In this document: positions 11,994 through 21,633 of the stretch, piece after piece
How the letters are laid out: the number at the start of each line of letters is the position of its first letter
Position numbering within the stretch: position 1 is the stretch's first letter
NCBI GenBank assembly: GCA_026545765.1
Contig: CM048839.1
Location: 42,950,677-43,014,676, forward strand
Length of the DNA: 64,000 nt
DNA from: Plantago major
Taxonomy: Eukaryota; Streptophyta; Magnoliopsida; Lamiales; Plantaginaceae
Reading direction: 5' to 3'
Translations under genes and position numbers: made by a program
Notes under the pieces: generated by a model
Database searches by the model: none
What the model saw: the letters and a program-made list of their open reading frames with translations, nothing else
What the model was told of the DNA's origin: nothing

Positions 11994-14640
11994 ACTCCTT
12001 GTCATCTTTGTTATTGTTTACATTATATATATTCATGTCTATTTTAAGAGTTCAACCAATCATAGTTCAAGGTAAGTGGGGTCGGTTGCAAACAGGCCCT
12101 CCTGGCCCAACAAGAAAAAGGCAGGCCCATACCGGTCCGACCGAGTACTTTAGTGGAGCTTTAGGGGTCACCTATTTTATGGCCTAGACAGAATTGCAAA
12201 ATCAAGTGGTTCGGACTCCGGAACGACGCGGTCCAAAAAATTCCGGTATATTTAGCAAGCATATTATGTGAATTTGATTTGTGTCAAAATTTATTAGGTG
12301 TACAAACACATTTAAACACTACCACATCCATAATTTTTACGTGTAACATAAACCATATACCTACTTAGGCAAACTATGTCGGTCAACATAAAATTTAGAT
12401 CAGGGTATGAATTTGTAACAAGGCAAAATGTTAAATTTGGCTATGGTTCGAGTTGAAATATAAGGGAACTCACTTCAATAGGCATTATCACGTATTATAA
12501 TTCAACAATTAACCATATAAACGTGAACATTATATTCTAGAAGAACTTGCAACGATTTCATATATAAATGGATCATCATAGAATATGAACCATAAAATAG
12601 ACGGTGCATGATTCCTAAAGGAATTTGCCTTGAGGGCGAGACTGAAATGGGTGGTGACGATGGCGGTCGGAGATGGTAGTGATGTCGGTAGATGGCTAAT
12701 GGCGGTAATGCATGGTGGAGTAGTGGATTTTGGAGATGGAGAAGGTCGGAAGGAAGTGCCGAGGCTTTTGGCATGGGCTTGATAGTAGATGGGCGTGCTT
12801 GGGCCCATGAATTGAAATAGAATTGGGCTAGGATTTACAAAATAAGCTGGGCTGAAATTGAACAAAGACGATATGGACTTGCGATCCATACTATAAGAAT
12901 TCCACTTACATGCTTAGTTCGTTTTAAAATGCGTAAATTCGAAATACGAATTTGTGTGTGTTAAATAAGTGCATTTATGCTAAAAAATTTTTTAAAGAAT
13001 ATCTTTCTGCATTTGCTAAAGTCTTTGTATCTGTGATTTGATCACACTTTCGCACTAAATATGTAAGCTTCTAATCTCACTAGAGATATATAGAAACTAT
13101 TTTATTTAAAACTAAATCCTCATTTTAATTGATTCAGTGTGATTTTCGTATTTGGCCTCCAACTTTATTGAGGTCAAAATTGATCATTGTTAATTGAATC
13201 TAACTCAATTAACTCGGAACACTTTCTTAGCTAACTTTATAGCAAACAAAAATATTTACAACTCAATTAAAATTTAGTTACTACTTACTCCATTCCATTA
13301 AAAACTTTTCATTTTTCCATTTTGAGTGTTTCATTAAAAACTTTCCATTTCGTTTTATGGAAACCCACTATACCTATTATTAATATTTTAATCAATCTCT
13401 TTCATACTTTATCAATTCGCTTTCTTATTTTTTACTATACACTTAATACCCGTTTGGTTTGAAAAGAGGTATTTTATTTTGCAAAACTGAATTATTCGGC
13501 CCATTTAAGTAATTGGATTACGTTTGGGGGTTTTCGCCTAAAAATCTTATTTGGTTGGACTCTACGAATTGGATTATTTTCAATAAAATCCAATTTGGTT
13601 CTGATTTGATTTTGAATTATTCAGTAGGATAAAGCAAAGTGGAATTACTGATGTACCTCTATGTTTTTCCACTTATTGTATAAAATTGAGTTTGATTTCC
13701 AATTTGATTTAGTGAAAATTACATGTGAGCATAAATTTGGGGGAGCAAATTTTTACCACCTTCACGTGTTTAATCGGGAAATTCTAGAGTTTTGATCTTA
13801 TGAAATTCGTATACAATATTATCCGAAAATCTTTGAAATTATTGCATCCGTAGTTATGTTGCCATTGTTGATAAATTTGGCATCGATTTTTAGTATATGT
13901 GACTTGATCATTAAAATTTAGTTTATAGATATTATTTATAATATGTGTAATAATTATCTTAAAGAAATAAATATTTCCTTATAAGATCGATATTTCATAT
14001 GAGTGAAATTTATAATCCCATATTTTTCATCTCATGTGTAGAATAATTGTTTTTGTCGATTGAAATCGACATCGCATATGTTTATAATCCCTTCTAAACA
14101 TAAATTTTCCTACATTCTAAGCATAAAGTTTAAAGCATGTATAACACCAAAGTCAGTGACGGAGCCAGGATTTTATGTTATGTAGGGCACAAATAAAAAC
14201 TCAAATTTTTAACTACATATTTGGACAAAAACCCCCAAAAAACCCCTCAAATCAAACGGACTCTTATTAATTTATCTATATAAACCAATTTTTAATCAAA
14301 CTTGTTAAAAATTGTGCAAAAAGTAAATTGCAATAAATTTATGGAACTAGAGAGTACTAGTTAGCTCTGTTCTTTTCAACTGAAATTTACTGAATTGAAG
14401 TATAAAATATAACTAAGCAGAACTGAATGAGTTTTCAATTGAAAATAACGTAATCTTAGTAGTTAGTACACTATGCAAATGATAGATAATTATATCAAAC
14501 AATATTTATCAATTTTAAAATTACGTACCAATCACTCTGATATAAAGCCACAAATCTATGACTTGAATCATTTTCATGTAAAGAAATTGTGTCCATTCTC
14601 CCCAATTTAATAGTGCCAAAATCAACTACTCCACATAAGA
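11994..14640. other. Intergenic DNA with dispersed repeat fragments
   Basis: No gene supported. Minor features: a half-MITE near 13290-13360 (CCATTAAAAACTTTTC-type ends), CCCGTTTGGTTTGA at 13449 that weakly mirrors TCAAATCAAACGGA at 14247, and a block at 14392-14440 (AAATATAACTAAGCAGAAC) that recurs at 18596-18640, so it is a shared MITE fragment. Pro/Ser-rich open frames on the minus strand at 12502-12889 lack domains. Confidence 0.4.
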
Positions 14641-14905
14641 GCAAGAAAGGGGATGATGGCAACCGACAACATAAAAATGTGCAACTTTCGACAAATGAAT
14701 TCCTACTCCAGATTTAAACTCTCCAAAATTCTATACTTAATCAGGATCTAAAACTACATCTATCTATTCTATACAAATGAATACATGCTCAAATTCTCGT
14801 GTGGAGAAAAAAAGAAAGAAAAAGATTAAAAAAAAATCTCTACAAAACCTAAAGTCCAAGAACTGAAGACGACAAATCGAATTATTCACCTGAAAATGAT
14901 CAAAC

Positions 14906-15922
14906 TTACACAACCCCGCCAAACCTACTTGACTGGAACCTGACCGAGTCAATCCGATCCAACACCCCTCTATCAAACCGAGCCGACTCACTCACCTTAA
15001 CTCGTCCTCCATAACTCAGCAACTTCTGACCACCCTTCACCATCCCAACTTCAACTCTCAATTCCTTCACCGAACCCCACATTATATCCACCGAAAGCTT
15101 CTTTATCACGAACAGACCCGAAACCCGTTCTCTACACTCTTCCAATCTCTTCAAATGACACGCTAACTCGACCGAGTCACCAAAACTCAGGCAACTCAGC
15201 CGCTCCTTCAACTCACCGAGTCGCAACAGAACCTCATTCACCGCGGATAAGTAATCGTTGCAAATCAGCCCCATGATCTCCTTCACCAACCTGTTCTCAT
15301 CATCATCCCCAATTGTGACCAAATCCGGCACTTGACAGATTTCCACCATCAAATCAACCAGCGAATCAACGTCCTTGATCAAATCGGAGTTCAGAAACGA
15401 CGAGATCCGTTGATTCTCGTTGATTAAAGTGCTCGAAGACGATCCGAGAAAGTAACCTAACATTCTAGATGTGGAGAGCAAAGTTTCGATGTAGCGCGCG
15501 TGAAACCTCACCCAGGCAGAGAGAGCTACAGCTGAGTGATCGCGGAAGGAGGAGAGGTTGAGGTAATTGTATCCACCGGAGGAAGGGAAGATCGAGAGCT
15601 GGTCCTGGAGGATGAACGGACCTCGTTTGATGATGCAGTGGATGACTAGGAGGCACTTCAGGGCGACGATTGAGTTTCCGGTGCGGCGGAGACGGTCGAT
15701 TAGGGCGGAGATGAGGGTGGAGGCGGTGGCGCGTGAGGCGTCGCCGAGGGTTAGGAGGGCGGAGATGAGGTGGTCATCGGGAGGAGAGGAGGGGGAGTGG
15801 GTTGTGGAGCGGACTACGGCGAGTTTGATGGCGGAGGAGTTGGATAGCAAGGCGGCTTTGGAGAGGGAGGCTTTGTCTTTGATTAGGTTTACAAGGTCTC
15901 GCAGTTTGATTGTTTTCCCCAT
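14906..15922 (-). CDS. ANTH-domain clathrin assembly protein (AP180/CALM type, At4g40080-like)
   Basis: A single-exon gene of 338 codons with its start ATG at 15922-15920, where MGKTIKLRDLVNLIKDK matches the usual start of the family. A longer frame from 15967 adds only 15 Ser-rich residues and looks like 5' UTR. Residues 1-280 form the ANTH (AP180 N-terminal homology) domain. The conserved lipid-binding stretch is IKLAVVRSTTH (Lys33, Arg38, Thr-Thr-His 40-42), equivalent to the PtdIns(4,5)P2 site of CALM. Other family landmarks are RATASTLISALIDRL, LKCLLVIHCIIKRG, FILQDQLSIFPSSGG and STSRMLGYFL. The family binds plasma-membrane phosphoinositides and helps load clathrin and cargo SNAREs during endocytosis. 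This is the short form, without the long C-terminal tail carrying NPF/DPF or clathrin boxes. It is the only intact host gene in the window. Confidence 0.9.
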   Translation of the reverse strand: MGKTIKLRDLVNLIKDKASLSKAALLSNSSAIKLAVVRSTTHSPSSPPDDHLISALLTLGDASRATASTLISALIDRLRRTGNSIVALKCLLVIHCIIKRGPFILQDQLSIFPSSGGYNYLNLSSFRDHSAVALSAWVRFHARYIETLLSTSRMLGYFLGSSSSTLINENQRISSFLNSDLIKDVDSLVDLMVEICQVPDLVTIGDDDENRLVKEIMGLICNDYLSAVNEVLLRLGELKERLSCLSFGDSVELACHLKRLEECRERVSGLFVIKKLSVDIMWGSVKELRVEVGMVKGGQKLLSYGGRVKVSESARFDRGVLDRIDSVRFQSSRFGGVV

Positions 15923-16044
15923 TGGTGGGATTGGGGAAGAAGAAGATGAAGTGGAAGAAAAGAACAAGATAATGAATATGATTGATCAGACTTTCAGAGG
16001 GATAATATTGAATTTTAAATTTTAAAGGAAAAAGGAAATAGGTT

Positions 16045-16053
16045 TATTTATAG
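16045..16053 (-). promoter_or_regulatory. Putative TATA box of the ANTH gene
   Basis: Reads CTATAAATA on the minus strand, about 125 bp upstream of the ATG at 15922. That would give a transcription start near 16015-16020 and a 5' UTR of about 95 bp. This is a motif match only. Confidence 0.55.
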
Positions 16054-16213
16054 AAATGTTGGGGATTAGGATTAGGGAGTAAATGAATGTGCTTATGACT
16101 TTCTTTTTCTGTTAATTGGTAAACTATTAGTATGACTTTTTAACTTGACTTTTTCCATTTTCCATTTTTTTAGCTTTGTACTTGTTGTTTGTAATTTAAT
16201 ATATAACACAAAT

Positions 16214-16432
16214 TCTCATGAGAGACGATTTATAGATAATTTATTTAAAAACGACTTATGTTATCAATAAAATTATTCATGTCTATATTGTTAACGAAAT
16301 AAGTATTGTTATAATATGGAAAAACACTAATGTTGATAATATAGGTGTTTTGATTAATAATATCGATGATTTTTTTGACAATATAGGTCCGTCTCTAGAT
16401 AAATTATTTAGAAACCGTCTCCCAGAAGACTT
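16214..16432. mobile_element. Palindromic MITE, copy 2
   Basis: Same family as 11754-11993. It shares GGTGTTTTGATTAATA, GATGATTTTTTTGACAATAT and the TCTCTAGATAAATTATTTAG arm. It sits about 160 bp upstream of the putative TATA box of the ANTH gene, in its presumed promoter region. Confidence 0.75.
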
Positions 16433-16474
16433 ACTCAATACATAATTGAGATCAAATATCTTATGAGAATGAGT

Positions 16475-16670
16475 AAGTCTCCTGAGAGACGGTATTCAGA
16501 TAATTTATCTCACATATATTATCAAGAAAATTATCGATGTTATTAATCAAAACACATACTCTCAACATTGGTGTTGTTTCATATTACAACAATACTTATT
16601 TCGGGATGATTTTATTGATAACATAGGCCGTCTCTGGATAAGGTATCCAGAGACCGTCTGTTATGAGACT
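16475..16670. mobile_element. Palindromic MITE, copy 3 (opposite orientation)
   Basis: Starts AAGTCTCCTGAGAGACGGT and ends GAGACCGTCTGTTATGAGACT. The core ATCGATGTTATTAATCAAAAC is the reverse complement of the core of copies 1 and 2. Copies 2 and 3 therefore form a large head-to-head inverted pair only 42 bp apart. Confidence 0.7.
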
Positions 16671-16710
16671 GTGTATATGAGAATTAGTATAAAATAGAAA
16701 ATCTTATAAT

Positions 16711-16958
16711 CTCTCCGTCTTTAGTAAGTTGTCCACTTTATTTTTCGACAAGCATAATAATGAGGGTAATAATATCATATAAGGTTATTTGATGACTCCA
16801 TTGATAGTTGGTTTGATTTTTTATTTTATTTTTTAACTTTATTTGAAGTGTTTGGAAATATATGGTATTTTTTAAAATGATAAAAAAATAAAAGTAAACA
16901 ACTCTAACGGAACATATAAAATGGTAAAGTGAACCGCTTTTATTTGGCGGAAGTAGTA
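16711..16958. mobile_element. Stowaway-like MITE
   Basis: The left end CTCTCCGTCTTTAGTAAG and the right end GGCGGAAGTAGTA are the paired CTCCGTC-type ends of Tc1/mariner-derived MITEs. Matching subterminal blocks GTCCACTTTATT and GGTAAAGTGAAC support the pairing. No coding capacity. Confidence 0.55.
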
Positions 16959-17266
16959 TGAAATTAGTAGTAGTATAAATTATATATGTAAAATATACCA
17001 AATAGGTGAGATGATATGATATTTTATGATATTCTTGAAAAATATGAATTTTCCAAGATTGTCAAAATAATATATCAAAGTGGATAGAGTTTACGTCTAC
17101 TAAAATAGCCAAGAAGAGAAAAAAAAGAGACAAGAAAGAATAAAGCTTTAATTAACTCAAAAATGACACAAAAGCAATTACTCCACCAAGTTAAAGGGAA
17201 TGAGAATCTTCATTATCAACATAATTTTGGAAACTCGAAGTTCTTTCCCTACGAGCTAGATATTAC

Positions 17267-17508
17267 TCCCTCAATTTCAGAAAAAGTGTTACATTTTAAC
17301 TTTAATCGGTTAACTGTCTACGAGTTTAACCACAAATTACTTATAAACGATAATAGTAAATAATTTAATAAAATCATATAATAAAAATTTAATTACTAAA
17401 TTTTTATTATATAATTTTAATAATTTATTTATTAATATCGTTTAAGAAATTAATTGACAAACGAGATAAATGAATAATAAGAAATATAACACTTTTACGA
17501 AAATGAAG
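17267..17508. mobile_element. Fold-back Stowaway-like MITE
   Basis: The left arm (TCCCTCAATTTCAG, GAAAAAGTGTTACATTTTAA) and the right arm (AAATATAACACTTTTACG, AAAATGAAG) mirror each other for about 120 bp each and meet at AATTTAATTACTAAATTT. The whole element is one long hairpin. It is flanked by ATATT on both sides, with TA as the likely duplication. A related site without the MITE exists at about 18030 (see findings). Confidence 0.75.
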
Positions 17509-18088
17509 ATATTCTATAGTCACAAGTCACATGTTACATGAGGAAGGGAGACTTTGTATGTTAATAAATGACTGAGAAAATATTTATCATGCGATTTTAA
17601 CCGGCCTTTAAAAAATAAATAATAACTCAATTTTATTTAACCGAAATAACGATTTAACATAATTAACAAACACAATTCACCGTATAACTAAACTTTAACA
17701 GACGTTAAGTTGTATCCCAAACAGTTTTTAAAAGTCATATATTTTTTGTTAGGAGAAAATTGAATCTAACGTTTTGGGTGTAGGAATTTGTAATATCTCG
17801 GAAAAGGAAAATAACGATTTAAGATGAATGTATGTTTGAAGTTTAAACTCGATCTTTAGCTAATACTCACATATATATCCAGGTAAGTAAATGGCACAAA
17901 AACTAATTGCCTAACCCTATTAAGTATTAAAACTCAGCATTAATCTAGTTGCGTTTCTCATCCTGTCAATTAAAACTCGCGCTACGTAGGTTTGGAAACT
18001 AGAAGTTCTTTCCCTACCAGCTACATTATTTGCATACTCACAAGTCACATGTTACATGAGTAAGGGAGTATTTAAAAGTCAGAATTAC
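17509..18088. other. Intergenic DNA with a partial segmental duplication
   Basis: 17990-18066 repeats the MITE-flanking sequence found at 17225-17266 and 17515-17550 (GAAGTTCTTTCCCTAC, then CACAAGTCACATGTTACATG). No gene seen. Confidence 0.6.
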
Positions 18089-18321
18089 ACTTCCTCCGTT
18101 TCTGTAAAAGTGAAACAATTTTCCGTTTCGAGCGTTTCATTTACTTTTATGGAAATTACTTCCATAATACAATTAATTATAAACCACACATTTTTGGGCC
18201 CACATATACTTTTCCACTCAATTAATATCTCAAACTCATTTTTAACCACATACTTTTAGGACCACACATTTTTTTTTAAAATTGTACAAATCAAAATTGT
18301 TTCAATTTTACCGGATGAAGT
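18089..18321. mobile_element. Stowaway-like MITE
   Basis: Left end ACTTCCTCCGTTTCTGTAAA; right end ACCGGATGAAGT, which reverse-complements to ACTTCATCCGGT. Inner blocks GTGAAACAATTTTCC and AAAATTGTTTCAATTTTAC also pair. TA is present next to both ends, as expected for this family. Confidence 0.7.
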
Positions 18322-18479
18322 ATTTGCTTTCCCAAAAAGACAAGTACATACATTGCCGATCACAAACGATCCAGGCAACAAATCGACCAAACAAAGCCAT
18401 AACAAATTGGCTTCCTATCGAACCCACATCAGGCAATCTGGTACAGTACATAGACAGGCCTTTTACATGTTCAGCTATT

Positions 18480-18724
18480 GGCCTTGCTTGTATTCCATAA
18501 AAACAATTTCCTCCAAAGCAAAGGAGATATAGGCCTTGACCAGTTTCTTTAAATCAAATTCATCCGAATTGAATCAATGAATCAATTGTAGTATAAAATA
18601 TAACTAAGCAGAACTGAACTGAATGAGTTTTAAGTTGAAAAGAACAGATCCTTAGACTCTGATACAATTGCCTAGTAGAAAACTTACCTTTCAATTGAAA
18701 TTCCTGCCACTCATCAGAAACCAC
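18480..18724 (-). pseudogene. Possible host exon(s) interrupted by element B
   Basis: On the minus strand, immediately at the insertion point, an open stretch reads VVSDEWQEFQLK and ends in AAAG|GTAAGT. After an intron-like stretch carrying a MITE fragment (18596-18655), a frame reading KLVKAYISFALEEIVFMEYK follows an AAAG acceptor near 18552. The other half of the first exon would lie at 58712 onward, where the minus strand reads LVPETMV into the junction. I do not recognise the protein, and the frames of the pieces are not fully consistent. Confidence 0.25.
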
Positions 18725-19090
18725 TGTTGGTCCAGATAACAGCAAAGGGAAAAGACGGGGGAGGGGGGGGGGGGTGAATAGTCTTTTACAACTTTTGTCG
18801 ATAAACACAATTTCTCATATATCTGTGAAGATATCTGATACTTAATTTCAGAGAGCGTAAGACTTTTCTGTGATAAGTGCACGTGCTCAGCAAAATATGT
18901 GTAAATACTCAGCAAGGTAAATAAAGCAAGTAATAAATTGCAGAAAGTAAATAACACTGATCTTTATAGTGGTATCTGAAGGTGGCGTAATCCTTCAACT
19001 AATCCACTTCGGCCTTTCTCATACCTAGAATCCATTAAGACAGATAATTGAGTTCACCTTACAAATATCTTCTCTCGATTCCTAAATACA
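18725..19090 (-). repeat. Element B 3' LTR, piece 1 (U5 end)
   Basis: Begins TGTTGGTCCAGATAAC, the reverse complement of the LTR terminus. It matches 57141-57495 of B's 5' LTR, including the poly-G run and GTCGATAAAC. It is cut at AAATACA by the CACTA transposon and resumes at 27368. The flank ACCAC (18720-18724) pairs with GCCAC (58712-58716) as a one-mismatch 5-bp target duplication for the whole of B. Confidence 0.9.
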
Positions 19091-19109
19091 CACTACAAAA
19101 AAACTGGGC

Positions 19110-19500
19110 TGGGGCGACGGATGGATCCGTCGCTTCAGCCCAGCGATCCGTCGCCCCAGCCCTGGCGACGGATAAAAAATCCGTCGCCCCGCTGGAGTTG
19201 GGCCGACGGATAGATAATCCGTCGTCCAATTCGCGACGGATTGGACGACGGATTATATGTTTGACCTTTTTTTTTTTTTTTAATCGAAATATAACGACGG
19301 ATAGAATCTATCCGTCGTTACCTTTGGGCGACGGATAGAATCTATCCGTCGCTAAAGGTAACGACGGATAGATTCTATCCGTCGTCCAACATTTTATAGG
19401 AATTAGTGACGGAATCTGAAATTCCGTCACTAATTCCGTCACTATGAATTTCCGTCACTAATTCCGTCACTGTGAATCCGTCACTATTAATCCGTCACTA
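19110..19500. repeat. CACTA subterminal repeat array, left
   Basis: Many copies of GCGACGGAT/ATCCGTCGC in both orientations, often as palindromes such as GACGGATAGATTCTATCC, followed by copies of ATTCCGTCACTA. In En/Spm elements such arrays bind the element's own DNA-binding protein. Binding here is inferred from that family behaviour. Confidence 0.85.
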
Positions 19501-19689
19501 TTTATTTCATATTAATCCCTGTTTTTCGTAGTTCACCTATTTAATCAATATAATGTTCGATAATAAATGAATAATACGGAAAATATTTCAATAAATTTTG
19601 AATAAAAAAAGTAATATCCGGAGCTGGAGAAATTATCCACACAAGTGTAAATATGAAAAAAAAATCCGAACATACAGATACATAACTAA

Positions 19690-21529
19690 CTAGCCATCAG
19701 ACGGGGGTGGGTGATGGCGGAACTGGGACATGAACTGCTCCATCTGTAACCGAAGGCGCTCGTTCTCCTCCCTTTGTTCTCTGGCGTGTCGCTCCATCGC
19801 GTCCATTTGTTGCTCCATCTCTTGAGTTAGCCGAGCAACTTGTTCCCGGACCTGCGACTGTACCATTTTCGAGACCTGCTGGTCCTGTGTGTAAACCGGA
19901 CGTCTGGACTGCTGGGATGATGATGAGGAGCACCCCAGACTAGCCAGGCTCAAACCGAGGCTCCCGAGTCCATATATTCATCCTTTCTTGTCCGGTTTGT
20001 TGACCTCTAGGAAGATGTTGTCAACTTGTTCAATTGACAACAAATCACCTGTCTCGTCCTCCTGCCTCGCCACCTGAGCATCAACCTCAGCCTGAAATCG
20101 TAAATAGCAGATATCATGATCAGTTACTGTTTTTAAAAAGTAACTTGTAATAGTGTACAAATATGAACTTTGAGCAACATAAACATACCACAATAGACGA
20201 GGCCCGGCAGTCAGTCCATACCCCGCCCTTCTGCTTGACCTTCTTGAAGATGGCATACTTGGATGTCACCTCCCCCGTGCCACCTGAATCAAACCAGATC
20301 TAGTCAACAATTTATCATCTACAAGTAATAGAGCAGCAGAGACTTCATACATACACGTAATGCTAGATTGCAAAAACACATATATATGCATCGATTGATA
20401 ATAATCAGTGACAGTAGATCGCCTCCCAAGGTGGTGAATGGCCCTTCCGCCAGACGATCGGGATGCCCGTTCCGCTTTGTTGGTGTAACGCCCGGACATC
20501 GATTCAAGGCCGAGACATCCCAAAGGGCCCACTCCGCTGCATCAACCTGTGGAGGGATTTCGCCACCCCGATCCCGAATGGCCTTCCACGAACAGACCAT
20601 ATCCCTGTACAGTTTGGATCCCACAGTCTCGTAAACACGCCAGATCTGTGGGATCAACCTGCTGGGAATGAAGTACTCCTTCTACACTCCCAATTTCATA
20701 CAACATCCAAAGTCAATACATGTATAACCTCACCATGTTACATCAATTTAACAAGATACAACAACATAACAGATATGGTGACTAACATATCACCCAAACA
20801 AAGTGGCTAACATACCACTCACATATAGTGGCTAACATACCACTCACATTGTCCTAAATTTTACTAACACAATGGTGACTAACATATCACCCAAATAAAG
20901 TGGCTAACATACCACTCACATACAGTGGCTAACATACCACTCATATTAAAACGATTATAATTACAAACGAAGGAATGCCATATTTTAACTTACCCTCAGC
21001 TCATCGAAGTACTCGGCCCTCATGCGCTCCGAGATGTGGCTCCAACACTCACCACCCTGCCCCGGTGGCTCTCTCCTGCTCCGGAAGATGTCACCTAGTT
21101 TGTTGTGCACCTCCCGAGGCCATAAGCTGTTGTCAATGTATAAGATACAAGAAACGAATATATATTACTTTAGTACAACAATTTATACTTGTCAACTATC
21201 ATTATAAGTTATGTTTTACATATTTAAGAAGAATGTATAATACTTACTTGGCAGGACCAACAGGGAAAATCACTGGCAAGCCGTCCCACGTGACGTTGGG
21301 ATGGTTTGGATCGAACACGGTAGGGACAATCGTGGTCGCCCTCCAAAGATGTGTTCAGGCTTGGTCGAGCCACGATCGCTCTCTCTCCGGGGGGTCTCAG
21401 AATCCGAGACTGCCAGACGGACCATTGGAGCCCTCCTAATGCCGTCGACCTGCCCCACCCACCACTACTACTATCCTGCGGCCGGCTGCGTGGTGGGGGA
21501 CGATAGGTGGACGGCCTCTGTCGCGGCAT
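19690..21529 (-). pseudogene. CACTA Ptta/En/Spm-type protein (Transposase_24 family), about five exons
   Basis: The probable start is ATG at 21529-21527 (MPRQRPSTYRPPPRSRPQ). Across frameshifts the following segments can be read in order: TIVPTVFDPNHPNVTW and GLPVIFPVGPAK (about 21330-21245), LWPREVHNKLGDIFRSRRE and MRAEYFDEL (about 21120-20995), IPQIWRVYETVGSKLYRDM (about 20680-20590), VTSKYAIFKKVKQKGGVW (about 20270-20215), and a coiled-coil C-terminus EQVARLTQEMEQQMDAMERH to residues DG at 19690. The FxSRRE...ISERMR-like region and the terminal coiled coil fit the plant Ptta/TNPA-like proteins thought to bind subterminal repeats. An in-frame TGA lies just before the coiled coil (19974-19976 region). 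Splice donors (CCAAG|TAAGT-like, GAGG|GTAAGT) separate the segments. Confidence 0.75.
20777..20941. repeat. Six tandem hairpins in a CACTA intron
   Basis: Units at 20777, 20802, 20827, 20874, 20899 and 20924, each 18 bp. Two types alternate in the order A-B-B-A-B-B: GGTGACTAACATATCACC and AGTGGCTAACATACCACT. The loop CTAACATA is constant, while stem pairs differ on both sides. The second trio repeats the first at exactly 97 bp. It lies in the intron between the second and third exons of the Ptta-type gene. Confidence 0.9.
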
Positions 21530-21633
21530 CTGCAAAAACATGTAATAAATACAATAAAATGTGTTAGTACGAGTTATAAAACAGAACAGATTATAATAAC
21601 ACATATAATTACTCAAATGTTATCAACTACTAA

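Noticed and set aside
12502-12889. Pro/Ser-rich minus-strand open frames as genes
   Set aside because: They overlap in two frames, lack any domain and are explained by GGAGATGG-type repeats in the DNA.
13449-14262. A transposon bounded by CCCGTTTGGTTTGA and TCAAATCAAACGGA
   Set aside because: Inverted ends are short and imperfect, and no matching target duplication could be found.
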